Source: Megascapheus bottae (Eukaryota; Chordata; Mammalia; Rodentia; Geomyidae). Taken from it: 64,000 bases of DNA. Below, piece by piece: positions 45,337 to 55,901 of this stretch (the stretch's first letter is position 1; each line of letters starts with the position of its first letter). The notes below the pieces were generated by a model. It was not told where the DNA came from, did not search any database, and saw nothing but the letters and a program-made list of their open reading frames with translations. The translations under genes were made by a program, and so were the position numbers. Location: assembly GCA_024803745.1 (NCBI GenBank), contig JANJXV010000004.1:54688358-54752357 (forward strand). Reading direction: 5' to 3'.

Positions 45337-45530
45337 GGGCCAGGAGTATGGCCTAGTGGTAGAGTGCTTATCTAGCATGCATGAAGGCCTGGGTTTGATT
45401 CCTAAGTACCACATACATAGAAAAAAAAAGCCAGAAGTGTTACTGTGGCTCAAGTGGTAGAGTTCTAGCCTTGAGAACGCCCAAGGACAGTACTCAGGCC
45501 CTGAGCTCAAGCCAGGACTGGCAAAAAAAA
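45337..45530 (+). repeat. IDL-Geo SINE, nearly full length
   Basis: 'gggccaggagtatggcctag', 'cacatacatagaaaaaaaaa', 'gtggctcaagtggtagagtt', 'ctcaagccaggactggcaaa' and an A tail. It sits directly behind an L1 poly(A) end. Confidence 0.92.
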
Positions 45531-45552
45531 AAGAGAAAAAGTGTCTCATTTT

Positions 45553-45665
45553 TTTAGCTGGGTATGGTGATACATACTTGTAATCCCTGGACCCAGAAGC
45601 TGAGGTAGAAGAATCAACTTCAAAATCAGCTTGGATTGCATAGTGAGACTCTGTTGCACAATAAA
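45553..45665 (+). repeat. B1-like monomer SINE
   Basis: 'agctgggtatggtgatacat', 'cttgtaatccctggacccag' and 'gagactctgttgcac' follow the 7SL-derived monomer without a Geo half. An independent B1-type element. Confidence 0.75.
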
Positions 45666-45824
45666 CAGCAAAATCATTAAAATAGTGACCCCTTTAAAGA
45701 GCTTCTTCTTGTCTAATATTTGAAAGAAGGGCGAATATTGATATCACTTAATTTCTTTTTTGTTGAAACTAAAGCTATTATTATGCTCCTTTATTTTTAA
45801 TTTTTAAAAAATCAAAACCACCAA

Positions 45825-45915
45825 GGGGTATCAATGTTCAAGAAGTAATGTAACCACTACCTGACAAATGTAACTGTAACCCCTCTATATATCACCCCGA
45901 CAATAAAATGCAATT
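45825..45915 (+). mobile_element. L1 3' end, short
   Basis: 'ggggtatcaatgttcaagaa', 'ctacctgacaaatgtaactg', 'accccgacaataaaatgcaa'. Confidence 0.8.
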
Positions 45916-46029
45916 ATTAAAAAATCAAAACCACCCAACTTATTTTTAAAAGAAGTCCACAAGAAAAATCATATTAAGTTGCTATATCTGACTTTGTTAC
46001 CGGGTATATTGTATAAACATTGATTTGTT

Positions 46030-46215
46030 TATTTGAAATAGGGAAGGGAAGGCAGAAAAATAAGATGATTGGGAGGGGGTGGGGAAGAGAAAGGGGGACA
46101 AAAACATGAGAAGGACCATCAAGTTGTGAGAAGTAATGCACCCCACTACCTGATGAATGTAACTGTAACCCCTTTATACATCACTCTGACAATAAAATAC
46201 AATTAAAAAAGAGAA
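46030..46215 (+). mobile_element. L1 3' end, short
   Basis: 'gaaatagggaagggaaggca', 'gggggacaaaaacatgagaa', 'ctacctgatgaatgtaactg', 'cactctgacaataaaataca'. Same subfamily as 45825. Confidence 0.88.
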
Positions 46216-46359
46216 AATATATTAAGCTAGGTTCAGTCAGAGAAACAAAGGCCATATAGTTTCCCTTGGCATAACAAGAATATGTCTAGGATAGTCTTAG
46301 CATCATAATGTCTCAATAACTCTGCAAATATCACCATATAAAACAATACTTATCTAAAT

Positions 46360-46680
46360 GGAAAGAAATGAAAACAAAAAGGTATTTTTTTATTGTACTG
46401 GTTTCAGTTCTTTCTTTTTCCCCTTTTTGGCTTATTTCCTGTTGTCACGGTTTTTGATTTCTGCACCCTTTGGTTTGTATGTAAACTTATTTGATTTGGG
46501 GAAGGGGAATCACAGAAATGCCATGACAAAGGGTGAACCAATTCAACACTGATACTCATGGAGAGGGGAGCGGGGAGAGGAAAAGTCGGAGAAAATGGGG
46601 GGGGGTAATACTGTTCAAAAAGCAATATATTCATCACCTGTAACCCCTCTATACATAACCTTTACAATGAAATTGAAATT
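46360..46680 (+). mobile_element. L1-type 3' end, longer older copy
   Basis: 'cggtttttgatttctgcacc', 'taaacttatttgatttgggg', 'gaatcacagaaatgcc', a G run, 'ctgttcaaaaagcaatatat', 'gtaacccctctatacataac' and an A-rich end. The same succession recurs at 58240-58570, so the two are copies of one family. Confidence 0.75.
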
Positions 46681-47444
46681 TAAAGACACAAGAGAAAGAA
46701 GAGCAATACAAACAAAAGTCCATAAGTACTAGCTTGTTACTTCTCACCCTAAAATATCTTCATTTTTGTTTACCTAGAAAAATATGACTTTCTAAGTTGC
46801 CCCTGAGTGCAATCAGAATCTAGGTTGAGGCAGAAAGCCAGATCTACAACTGGATAGAGGCCAAACCTGAGGCCACAGTGTGTGCCAAGTGCAGGACGGT
46901 GGGCGGTCCCTGGAGTCCTGGGATTCCTTAGCTTTGAAGAAGTTTCCCTAGCATCTTGTGGATTTCTTGATGTACAAGATCACCCCCAATTTTTCTTTTC
47001 CTTTTTCTTTTTATTTTTCTCTCATTTTCAAACATACCAGGAATACCAGCCATGATCATGAACTTAGATGACAACTGTCTTGAACTTAGATGGCTACTGT
47101 GATGTTCAGTGGATGGGAGTATATTGCTGGCATAGTACACACCCATTTGGGTAGACACAGCATGATCTACTAAGTGCCAATGATGACAGCACCCAGCTGT
47201 CATAGTTTACATTGCCAAGGCCTTGTTGGAAAGATATGACACAGAAAATGTCAGCACCCAGGAAGTGATTAAGTCCATTTCCTGTGACTGAGTAGATTCT
47301 GCAGTCTGTCTATTCTTCACGTTCAGTGACAATTTCCCAGAGCCCTGACTGGGGGCTTCATGGTCTTATTGAGCAATGAATGCTTGGAAGAAGAAAGAAA
47401 TAATATAATGTCACATCATACAATCCATCCATTATTATTATTAT
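46681..47444. other. Unique sequence, nothing recognised
   Basis: A minus frame of 91 codons at 46928-47203 has no recognisable domain. I looked for a processed pseudogene here and could not name one. Confidence 0.4.
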
Positions 47445-47640
47445 TAATTTTGCCAGTCCTGGGGCTTGAACTCAAGGCCTGGGCACTGTCCTTGGACACT
47501 TTTTGCTCAAGGCCAATGCTCTGCCACTTGAGTCATAGCACCACTTCCAGCTTTTTCTGAGTATTGGTACCAAGGAATCGAACCCAGGGCTTCCTGCATG
47601 CTAAGTGAGCACTCTACCACTAGGCTACGCTCCTGGCAAA
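47445..47640 (-). repeat. IDL-Geo SINE
   Basis: Preceded by a (TTA)n-type tail at 47431-47447. Geo half 'agtcctggggcttgaactca', linker, ID half ending 'aggctacgctcctggc'. Complete inverted dimer. Confidence 0.92.
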
Positions 47641-48244
47641 CTATCCATTATTGATCACATCAAAACTCTTTGGACAATGAGGGTAAAGCCATGGAACAAG
47701 ATGAAATGGGTGGATATACAAATCTATATCTTTGTGCAATTGTTAGTATATCACCATTCAATATAACCATAAAGAACTGCATTTAATTTAAAATCTGTGT
47801 TAAATAATTCTGCGTAGAACATGAGACTTTAAGGTAAGAGTGCTGTTTGGGATCTAAAAATATTATTTGATGATAATGATCAGTTTTGCCAATTAAATTT
47901 GATTTTGACTACCAAATGATGTAAAGCAATGCCTATGACAAATCACCTTAGTTGTATACCTGCAAGGAATTTGAAAAAAAATTACAAGGATAAGAGAAAT
48001 AAAAGAAATATTAGAAACCCTGCTCCAACACTTACGCACACAGGTACAAGGGAGCAATCCATTCATATCATGAATGTATCCTGCAGTCAGTCCAGGTAAA
48101 GTACCGAAGTTAAGAAGTTACTTTCCCTGGACTATTACAACAAACCTTCAAGCTTTATATGGAATTAGAATCCAAGAAATAAAATAATCATTGCATTATG
48201 GGGGTATAATTTCATTTGAGTTTTGTTTCCAAAAGCTCATTTAA
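47641..48244. other. Unique sequence, nothing recognised
   Basis: AT-rich, no feature seen. Confidence 0.4.
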
Positions 48245-48700
48245 CTGAAGTGAATTAGTTTTCTTTAGCAGCCATAGCGAATTACCACAAGCTCAGTTAC
48301 TTAAACAATAGAAATTTATTTCCTTGGAGTCCTAAGGGCCTGAAGTCCAAAACCAAGGTATTGGAAGAGTCAGTTCTTTGGAAGCTTGGAGAAAGACTCC
48401 TTTTTCATGTCTCTTTTGTAGATTTTCGTGGCTGTCAGGAAGCTCGCCTTGTGTTGCTTAGATCTAATTCCTTCCCCTGTCTTCATGTGCTCTCCTCTGT
48501 GTCTTTCAATGTCTTATATCTCTCTTTTTCTAAAATAAATACAGAAATCACTGGGTTTGGGATCCATGATGAATCCAGGATGTTCACGTCTGCTAATCCT
48601 GAACTTAATTACTCTGCAAAGAATCTATTTCTGAATAAGATCACACACACTTACAGATACTAGAGAGTAGAATTGGAATATATCTGTTTGAGAGATCTGC
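48245..48700 (-). repeat. MLT1-like MaLR LTR
   Basis: Plus-strand order 'gaattaccacaagctcagtt', 'aatagaaatttatttccttg', 'ctgaagtccaaaaccaaggt', 'gatgaatccaggatgttcac' and 'cttaattactctgcaaagaa' is the reverse complement of the mammalian MLT1 LTR pattern. An ancient, shared insertion. Confidence 0.65.
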
Positions 48701-49044
48701 CCACAATGTAATGCACTACAGATATTACTGCGCTTTCATTGAGGCTAATGTTTAGCCACTGACCATCACAGTAGGGTCTAGATGTAGGGCTCCTCGAGCC
48801 ATCAGAAGTATGGTCTCAGAACTTCTGAGGCTATGTTGAGACAGTGCAAAGTGGCCTACCTCCAAACACAAGTTCTCTTAGTCCACATAGAAAGGCCTGC
48901 ACTGGCTAGAAAGAACCACAGCATCTTTCTGGATGCAGTGGGATGTGCTTTTCTCCTTGGTCTGGAGAACTACTAGAAAGCTATAGTTTTCATGTATTTG
49001 CAAGAGTATATAGGGGAGAAACCCTGCTTTTGCTACTCAGTTAC
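48701..49044. other. Unique sequence, nothing recognised
   Basis: No recognisable feature between the LTR and the next SINE. Confidence 0.4.
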
Positions 49045-49058
49045 TTTAGAGACTTTTT

Positions 49059-49261
49059 CTTTTTTTTTTTGCCAGTCCTGGCCTTCAGCTCAGAGCATGA
49101 GCATTGTCCTTGCTTGGGCTTTCTCAAAGTCAGAGCTCTACCACTTGAACCACAGCACCACTTCTGGCTTTTTTCTATGTATGTGGGACTGAGGAATTGA
49201 ACCCGGGTCTTCATGCATGCTAGGCAAGCACTCTACCACTAGGCCAAACTCCAGGTCCCAT
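49059..49261 (-). repeat. IDL-Geo SINE with target duplication
   Basis: Complete inverted dimer. The 14-bp duplication 'tttagagacttttt' at 49045-49058 and 49262-49275 shows retroposition and fixes its ends. Confidence 0.93.
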
Positions 49262-49275
49262 TTTAGAGACTTTTT

Positions 49276-50383
49276 AAAACAGTCAAGCAGCCAATGAGGA
49301 AGCAGAACATGCTTGATTCCAGCTCTGAAGATGTAAAATGGCTTCTGGGAAAGGTCATGTAGAAGAGGCAGGAGGTTGAAGTTGAGACACAAAGAGAGAA
49401 GACAGACTTGAAGTCTAGGGCCTGGCTTCAGGATGGACCAGTATATGGTAAATATTCAGGGAAGAGTGACACACCAGTAGAAAGCTGTATTTTGGAGAGT
49501 GGTGAGCTGTTGACAGGCCTGTCGTGATTGAGTTGTCTTCATTTTCGCCCTTTGCTGGAGCTTCATTTGTTTCCCACTTATTTTGGCTTCTTGTGGGGCC
49601 CTTTTAGCCTGTTAGTGTCTTGTTTTACACTAATCACAAGTGGCTGCCATTGCCAAAGTATGACACATCCAATTTAAAATCCTGCCCATTTGTTCCCCCA
49701 AGCTCTGCTGGATTGTTTGTTGTAACTTCTTTTTTTCCCCTTACTCTTATTAATGTGTCATTTTCCAGAGTGTCACTCAAACTGCAGAGTTTGATAGCAG
49801 TGATCTGGCTCATAAAAGATGGATCTTGTCTGTGAAGTTTGTTTGGTTGTGTTGTATGCGTGTGTTTAATTGGTTGCTAAAATGGAGTGTTATAGAGAGT
49901 CAGGATGGGTGGACATGCCTTGTGGTCTGAATTAAAAGGTTTTTCCAGCATTGATTCTAGATGCTGCTTTGTTTTTCTTGAGAAATGAGTCTGGAGCGCT
50001 GTAATGAACTCTTATTCAAGAAGCCCTGGGACTTTGTTTTTTAGACCTAAAGCAGGGATCCCAGATGAAGTAATAGGAACTTTGCTGAAGGAGTGACAAA
50101 GATTCCTACTTCTGTTATTATGGGCATTCTGACACAAAGAGATCTAAAGATCTAAAAAGAATCTTAAAGGATCTCAAGATCTAAACAGATCTTTCTAAGT
50201 GGGATGACAAAGGTGCATGAAAGAATAATAACACATACAAAAACATTCAAGGGCCTTGTAGCCACAGAGTTGACTGTATCCACTCTGGCCAGCAGATAGA
50301 AGGAACAAGTATCCCATTAGTAGATACATAATGTTGGCCTTTGGATGCTTTAAAAGCAATTCAGACCAAAGGGCTGAAATCCT
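49276..50383. other. Unique sequence, nothing recognised
   Basis: No gene or repeat recognised. A local cluster of 'agatcta' words occurs at 50138-50193. Confidence 0.4.
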
Positions 50384-50578
50384 ATTTATTTTTGCTAGTC
50401 CTGGGACTTGAACGCAGGGCCTAAGCACTGTCCTTGGGCTTTCTCAAGGCTAGAGCTCTACCTCTTAAGCCACAGCACCACTTCCAGGTTTTACTATGTA
50501 TGTGATACCAAGGAATCAAACCTGGATCTTCATCTATGCTAGGCAAGCACTCTACTAATAGGCCAAACTCCTGGCTCC
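50384..50578 (-). repeat. IDL-Geo SINE
   Basis: 'tgctagtcctgggacttgaa', 'gccacagcaccacttccagg' and 'aggccaaactcctggctccc' in order, inverted. Confidence 0.9.
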
Positions 50579-50584
50579 CTATTT

Positions 50585-50820
50585 TTTAAAATTGCAGTAC
50601 TGGGGTTTGAAATCAGTGCCTCGAGATTTCTCAGCTTGACTTGCTCAGCTGGCCCTCTATTACTTGAGTTGTGCCTCCAGTTCTGCTTTCTTGCCTAATT
50701 CATCTGGAGAGAGAGTCTCATAGACCATTTTTTTGTCCTGGCTGGCTTAGAATATCGATTCTCCAGATCTCAGCCTCTGGAGTAGCTAGGATTACAGGTG
50801 TGAGTCTGACACCTGGCTTT
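50585..50820 (-). repeat. 7SL-like/Geo SINE
   Basis: It starts with a T-rich tail directly after the previous SINE, then 'gtactggggtttgaaatcag' and 'tctggagtagctaggattac'. Two SINEs therefore lie in tandem in the same orientation. Confidence 0.8.
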
Positions 50821-51089
50821 CAAACAATGTTTTAAAGTATTGTAGTAGGGGAAACAAGCCATAATAGACACATAAGACAACACAGAAAACAAATGTGTAG
50901 ACAGAATGTGGGCCAGTAGGTCCTGGCCTGGGGAAGAAGTTCAGATTCAGCAAATGAGCTGAAGAAATTTTGGAGAGTCACAGAAGTACTCTAAACCAAG
51001 ATGGTCATGATGGCGTTACAACTCACTGAATAAATTCAGCAACAAATAGAACTAGAATGAACTAATGATCAAAAATAGAACTAAAAGTC
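50821..51089. other. Unique sequence
   Basis: Nothing recognised. Confidence 0.4.
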
Positions 51090-51305
51090 TTGGGGCTTAG
51101 GTGGCACCAGTAGCTCATGCCTGTAATCTTAGTTAGTCAGAAAGTTGAAATGAGAATCAAGGTTCAGAGCCAGCACTGCCAGACAAATCGGAGTCTTATC
51201 TGCAGTTAATCAACATAAGCTGGAAATCGAGCCATAGCTCAAATGTAGAGCACTAGCCTTGAGTGAAAAAGCTAAGCAAGAGCTTGAGTTCAAGCACCAG
51301 TATTT
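51090..51305 (+). repeat. 7SL-like/Geo SINE with CA-rich tail
   Basis: 'aggtggcaccagtagctcat', 'gcctgtaatcttagttagtc', 'cagagccagcactgccagac' and 'gagcttgagttcaagcacca', then a degenerate CA/TG stretch to about 51375. Confidence 0.82.
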
Positions 51306-51375
51306 ACACACATACACACGCACGCACATGCACACACACATATATGCACACATGCACACATGCATTCACATGTCA
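51306..51375. repeat. Degenerate (CA)n tract
   Basis: CA-rich with 'cgcacgcacatgcac' and 'atatatgcacacatgc' interruptions, an old microsatellite. Confidence 0.85.
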
Positions 51376-51800
51376 TAAGACTTGCCTCAGTTGTCACTAG
51401 GTAAAAGGAAAGAAAGATTACCCCTCTCACATATACACCATATTTGAAGTAACAGCACAATACAAAAATAAAGCTACTTTTTCCACAAATTTTGTCACCT
51501 TCACAAATAAGTTCTAGAGGTCAATATGGCAATTGTTAGACACTGTGGCCCTCTCTAAAACTCTACCTTCCCATCACATAAATATTTTCTCTTATACCAG
51601 GAGAATAGATGAAGACACATTAAAACTTTGATTCAGCCAGAGTTACCTTAAAATACAATTTTGTAATTTTCAGTTTACTGAGTCATAAAGCATTTCCCAT
51701 AGGTTTCAAATGTAGAATGGAGAGAGTTATGCAAATAAAACCAACAGATAACTGTAGTAATTCAGGACCTCTGCAACTTCTGTTACTTCCTTTGATCCAA
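51376..51800. other. Unique sequence
   Basis: Nothing recognised. Confidence 0.4.
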
Positions 51801-52383
51801 CAATTACAAAGCTTTAAGCTCATTTCTGTAATCTAGGTAATAAAAAGACTGAGATCCAAATTGGAATTTGAAGCCCGCTCAAAGCAGAAAGGTCAAAGAG
51901 ACTTTATCTTTTAAATAACCAACAATCAGCTGGATTGGAGTCATGACTCAAGTGGTAAAGCACCAGTCAAGCAAGCAAGCAAGGCCTCCAGTTCAAACCA
52001 TGGTACAAAAACAAAAGCCTTAAAAGAATAGCATGATGTATGTACAAATTTTATTTGTAGAATTTTTTTTTTGCCAGTCCTGAGCTCAGGGCCTGAGCAC
52101 TGTCCTTGGATTTTCTCAAGGCTAGAGCTCTACCATGTGAGCTTCAGCACCACTTCCAGCTTTTTTTCTATGTATGTGGTACTGAACAAGCACTCTACTA
52201 CCAGGCTAAACTCCTGGCCCTCTGTAGATTTTTTAAATGTATTTTGGTTCATTTGATGTATTTATTAGTTGCTATATAGCTACTGTGGAGATCCTTCATT
52301 GAGATATTATTCCCTTTGACTGTATTCAATATCCTTGGCTTGAAATTTACTTTGCCTGCCTTTGTTTTGTCTTGGTCTTTACT
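51801..52383 (+). repeat. Direct duplication, copy A
   Basis: It matches 55011-55374 in the same orientation, starting around 'caatta(c/a)aaagc' and ending near 'ttgttttgtcttggtcttta'. By eye about 10% diverged. It contains an old 7SL-like/Geo SINE at about 51811-52010, whose Geo part is largely missing from copy B, and an IDL-Geo insertion (52062-52221) not present in copy B. Confidence 0.88.
52062..52221 (-). repeat. Truncated IDL-Geo SINE in copy A only
   Basis: T-run, 'ccagtcctgagctcagggcc', 'ttctatgtatgtggtactga', then a shortened ID half ending 'ctcctggccc'. Flanks 'tgtagaattttt' and 'tgtagatttttt' look like its target duplication. Copy B keeps the empty site near 55215. Confidence 0.85.
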
Positions 52384-52592
52384 TCGTCAACCAATTGACT
52401 TTTGGAGAAGAAGAAGCTGCTTCAAGGTTAAATTCAAACCACAAGCAATCTCCTAAAATACATGGACCATTCTCCTAATGGGCTCAGAAAAATAAGGTGG
52501 GTGGTTGAAGGTGTGCAAGCCCCAGAAAGGAGAACCAGCACAATTCTCAATTTGTAAGGCTTATGACCCTCAAAGACAAAAAAGTAAGAAAG
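52384..52592. other. Unique sequence between blocks
   Basis: No recognised feature and no counterpart found in the 55 kb region. Confidence 0.4.
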
Positions 52593-52718
52593 GGCCCAGG
52601 AGTGTGGCTTGGTGGTAGAGTGCTTGCCTAGCATGCATGAAACCCTGGGTTTAATTCCTTGGTACCACATACACAGAAAAAGTCGGAAGTGGTGTTGTGG
52701 CTCAGGTGGTAGAATGCA
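52593..52718 (+). repeat. IDL-Geo SINE truncated at a rearrangement boundary
   Basis: The ID monomer and linker are well preserved ('gtagagtgcttgcctagcat'), and the Geo monomer stops after 'gtggctcaggtggtaga'. The cut lies within a few bases of the inverted-repeat arm starting at 52719. Confidence 0.85.
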
Positions 52719-53146
52719 CATTTTGTAATTTTGCAAATTATACTTCAATAAATAAAGCTAAATCTGTTCACACATACTTAAATGTACACATATATAGATA
52801 TATAGAGGATACATATTATAGACAGCTTTATGTAGATAATTTCAGATGTTTAGATGCAATGCATACTTTCCTAGAAAATCACAATTTTGCAGAAGAGACA
52901 GAAAGTGTTTTTATATATCTACTAATGAATTCATAACTTTAAACTTTTCTATAAAGCGTCTGAGAAAATCTAATGTTAATTCATATTATAATTGTTAAGG
53001 GAACTGAAAGAAAAAAGAACTTATATTACTAAGTGCATCCCATAAGAAAATAAATAACATCATATTTAATGGTGAAAAGTGCACAAACATGGCTAAACTT
53101 TTGGCTATGAAATGTTCTCATGGACTCCTCTGTTGAAGGCTTGAGC
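52719..53146 (+). repeat. Inverted duplication 2, left arm (SINE-free)
   Basis: About 428 bp, reverse complement of 55902-56550 minus a SINE. It starts 'cattttgtaattttgcaaat' and ends 'gttgaaggcttgagc'. By eye about 3% diverged. Confidence 0.93.
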
Positions 53147-54673
53147 TAAAGCCCAATGTCCTGTATTTATCAATGGCATATATGCAGTTAGAAATGGCTT
53201 TGCTAAGAGACAGAAGTGTGAGATGTGATGTGAAACCTAAGTGTGTCTGTTTTTCTTTATTAGCAACAGCAAGTAGGAAAAGTGGATAAGGTAGAATGTG
53301 GGTTCCCCCTGGGTCTGTCTGGCTAGTAAAGGAGTTGGGCAAAGCAAATTGTCTTCTCTTTCTGCCAATGGAGGGATAGTGGTTTCTACTCTGGATTCTA
53401 GATTTCCACCAAAGATTCTGATCTTTGGTGGCACTTTCACAACATGTGATTGTGAAATCACTGTAATTATCATCTGTTTGTTCCTAAATATCCAGTTTTT
53501 GGTCCCCATTTTATTGATGTGTCTATCTTTGGCTCAGGATTTCAGGTACAGATCATATTTTAAGACTTGTGCGTAGATTCTTCGCTGCATATCACTCAGT
53601 CCAGGTAATAGTCTTAAACTGTCCCTTCAAGAGAAATGGCAGTCTATGTTAGAAGCTTTTGGGAACCCCTTTGCTGTGTTTTTTATGGAGAATCTGACTA
53701 GGCAGAATTGCATTGTGCAGATTTTAGGCAAGCGTGGAGATATTAGATATTCCAGACACACAAGCATTTTCTCTAAATTGTACAGTGAAAATCTGATCCT
53801 GTCTGATCCTGGCATTATTGCCTTCAATGGAGTGTTAAAGAGTCTCTCAGATTCAGAGTTTTAAACTCCTCTTTTGAAATGGCACAGATGAAACTTGCTT
53901 ATCATTGTACTGACTGAATTTCATTACAGGACTGTTGTGTTTGTCACCGGCTGCTCAGACACCACAGCTCACTTCCCTAGTTATCAGAGTCCTGCAGCCT
54001 GATGCTCTCTTTTTCCCTTCTGCCCTTTGTACATTATCGCCATCCAGCCAGACTGGGAGTCAGTGGGTCCCCAGGAGCTCCAAAGTGGAAGGTGAGGTGG
54101 GAGAAGCAGTGTGGAAGCTTTCTCTGAGGGACAAAGATGTCCTTTTCCCCTTCACCTGCCATTGCGTTTACCATATCTTCTATAAAGAGCTGTAGCTAAA
54201 AAGGGATGGCTAGCTCAAGTTTGTAAATCAGCTAAGAAAACCATCTGAGAAGAGAGGTGGTCAGCAGAGGACAGGAGTAGCTAGTCCTGTCACTAGATAT
54301 AAAATTGAGTCATCTCCAGGCCTTGTTCACAGCTCAGCTACTGAAATCCAATTGGCTTGTAAGGTCCATGGCTGAGGCAGATGGAGAGAGAACATGATCT
54401 CCCCCTTTTCAATTTTTATTAGACAATCAGTGACTAGGCCTAAATCAGAACAACCAAGTGGATTTAGTTCGAATGATACAGATTTGAAGGGGAAAGGAAA
54501 TAGAGAAAAATTACTTCAACTTGTAAATTAAGTACATCTTTTGTTCCTATTAAATTCTGAAAGATGGTTGGGGGTGGGTCAAAATGGTGCTATTTAATGA
54601 AGTCTGAGACTTTAATTGAATTGTCCTTATTGATATAAAACTTATTTAGGGAAGCAATTTAAAAAATACTCTC
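53147..54673. other. Unique sequence between duplications
   Basis: Several short frames on both strands (for example 53298-53576, 53646-53864 and 53935-54195) show no recognisable domain or splice arrangement. I cannot support a gene. Confidence 0.4.
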
Positions 54674-54861
54674 GGGCCGGGAGTTTGGCCTAGTGGTTAA
54701 AGTGCTTGCCTAGCATGCATGAAGACCCGGGTTTGATTCCTCGGTACCACATACATAGAAAAAAGCCGGAAGTGGTGCTGAGGCTCAAGTGGTAGAGCTC
54801 TAGCCTTGAGAAAATCCAAGGACAGTGCTCAGGCCCTGAGCTCAAGCCCAGGACTGGGAAA
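54674..54861 (+). repeat. IDL-Geo SINE, well preserved
   Basis: Both monomers are complete: 'ggccgggagtttggcctagt', 'cctcggtaccacatacatag', 'gccggaagtggtgctgaggc', 'caagcccaggactggg'. Flanks share 'aaaaaatact' (54661-54670 and 54862-54871) as a target duplication. One of the best-preserved copies, useful as a local reference. Confidence 0.94.
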
Positions 54862-55010
54862 AAAAAATACTGTCAAGTTTTCTGAGGTCTTTTGTTTAAA
54901 CCTTTGTGACTGGGTATAAATGTATGCCCTGTTTGATTCTTGACACAGAAGGTCTACTCTTTGAACTCAAAAGTTGTATTAATAATCTACCTTTGTAAGC
55001 AATCCATAGA

Positions 55011-55374
55011 CAATTAAAAAGCATTAAGCTAATTTCTATAATCCTAGCTAATAAAAAGACTAAGATCCAAATTGGAATTTGAAGCCAGCTCAAAGCAGAA
55101 AAGTCCAAGAGACTCTATCTTTAAAATAACCAGCAAAAAGCTGGCCCTGAGTTCAAACCATGGTATTGAAAAATAACCTTAAAAAATAGTATGATGTATA
55201 TACAAAATTTATTTGTAGATTTTTAAAATGTATTTTAGTTCATTTGGTGTGTTTATTAGTTGCTCTGTAGCCACTGTGGAGATCTTTCATTGAGATATTA
55301 TTCCCTTTGGTCATATTCCAGGTTTTTTACTTGAAATTTACTTTGCCTGTCTTTGTTTTGTTTTTGTCTTTACC
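55011..55374 (+). repeat. Direct duplication, copy B
   Basis: Counterpart of 51801-52383 without the IDL-Geo insertion and with most of the Geo half of the older SINE missing. Confidence 0.88.
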
Positions 55375-55901
55375 TAGTATGCACTCAGTCTTAAAATTTC
55401 ACTATCACTTTTAAATATCTTTTGAAAGAATCACCTGGTTAGAATTTATTTTCCAATTAAATCTTAAAATTTTTGTTTTAAACTTAAAGGTTAAGTCATT
55501 GGTATTTGTATTAATGAGCCTCTAGTTCTTTTTCTGTGTCATCTTATTTTATTATTATTTTTTAATTCCTGATTTCAGGAAGATAGTTGACTTTTTGTCT
55601 CTGAGACAAAATACTTGACATAAACCACTGAAGTGGGGAAAGGACTGATCTTGACTTGTGGCTTCAGAGCTTTTAGTCTATTGTCTTTGGCATAATTAAT
55701 TTTGGACCCATGGGGAGACAGAACACCATGATACTGAGAGCCATGTGGCAGAGGCTGCTCACCTCATGGTGGACAAGAAGCAGAGAGAGAAAGAGAGGAA
55801 GGAATCAGGTAGAGACTTGGTTTAACTTTCAAAGGTGTTTCCTCCAGCTATGTCTAACCTCCTAGCATTTCTACCTGTCCCCAATGAAGACACCAACTGG
55901 G
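55375..55901. other. AT-rich DNA with an old interspersed-repeat-like segment
   Basis: At about 55600-55860 the words 'cttgtggcttcagagctttt', 'gaggctgctcacctcatggt' and 'gacaagaagcagagagagaa' follow a pattern common to an ancient mammalian interspersed repeat. I cannot name the family with confidence. Confidence 0.4.

Noticed and set aside
45157..45549. 130-codon minus-strand open frame
   Set aside because: It is made entirely of an inverted L1 3' end and an IDL-Geo SINE.
46928..47203. Processed pseudogene candidate
   Set aside because: No similarity to a protein family I recognise, no poly(A) tail or target duplication.
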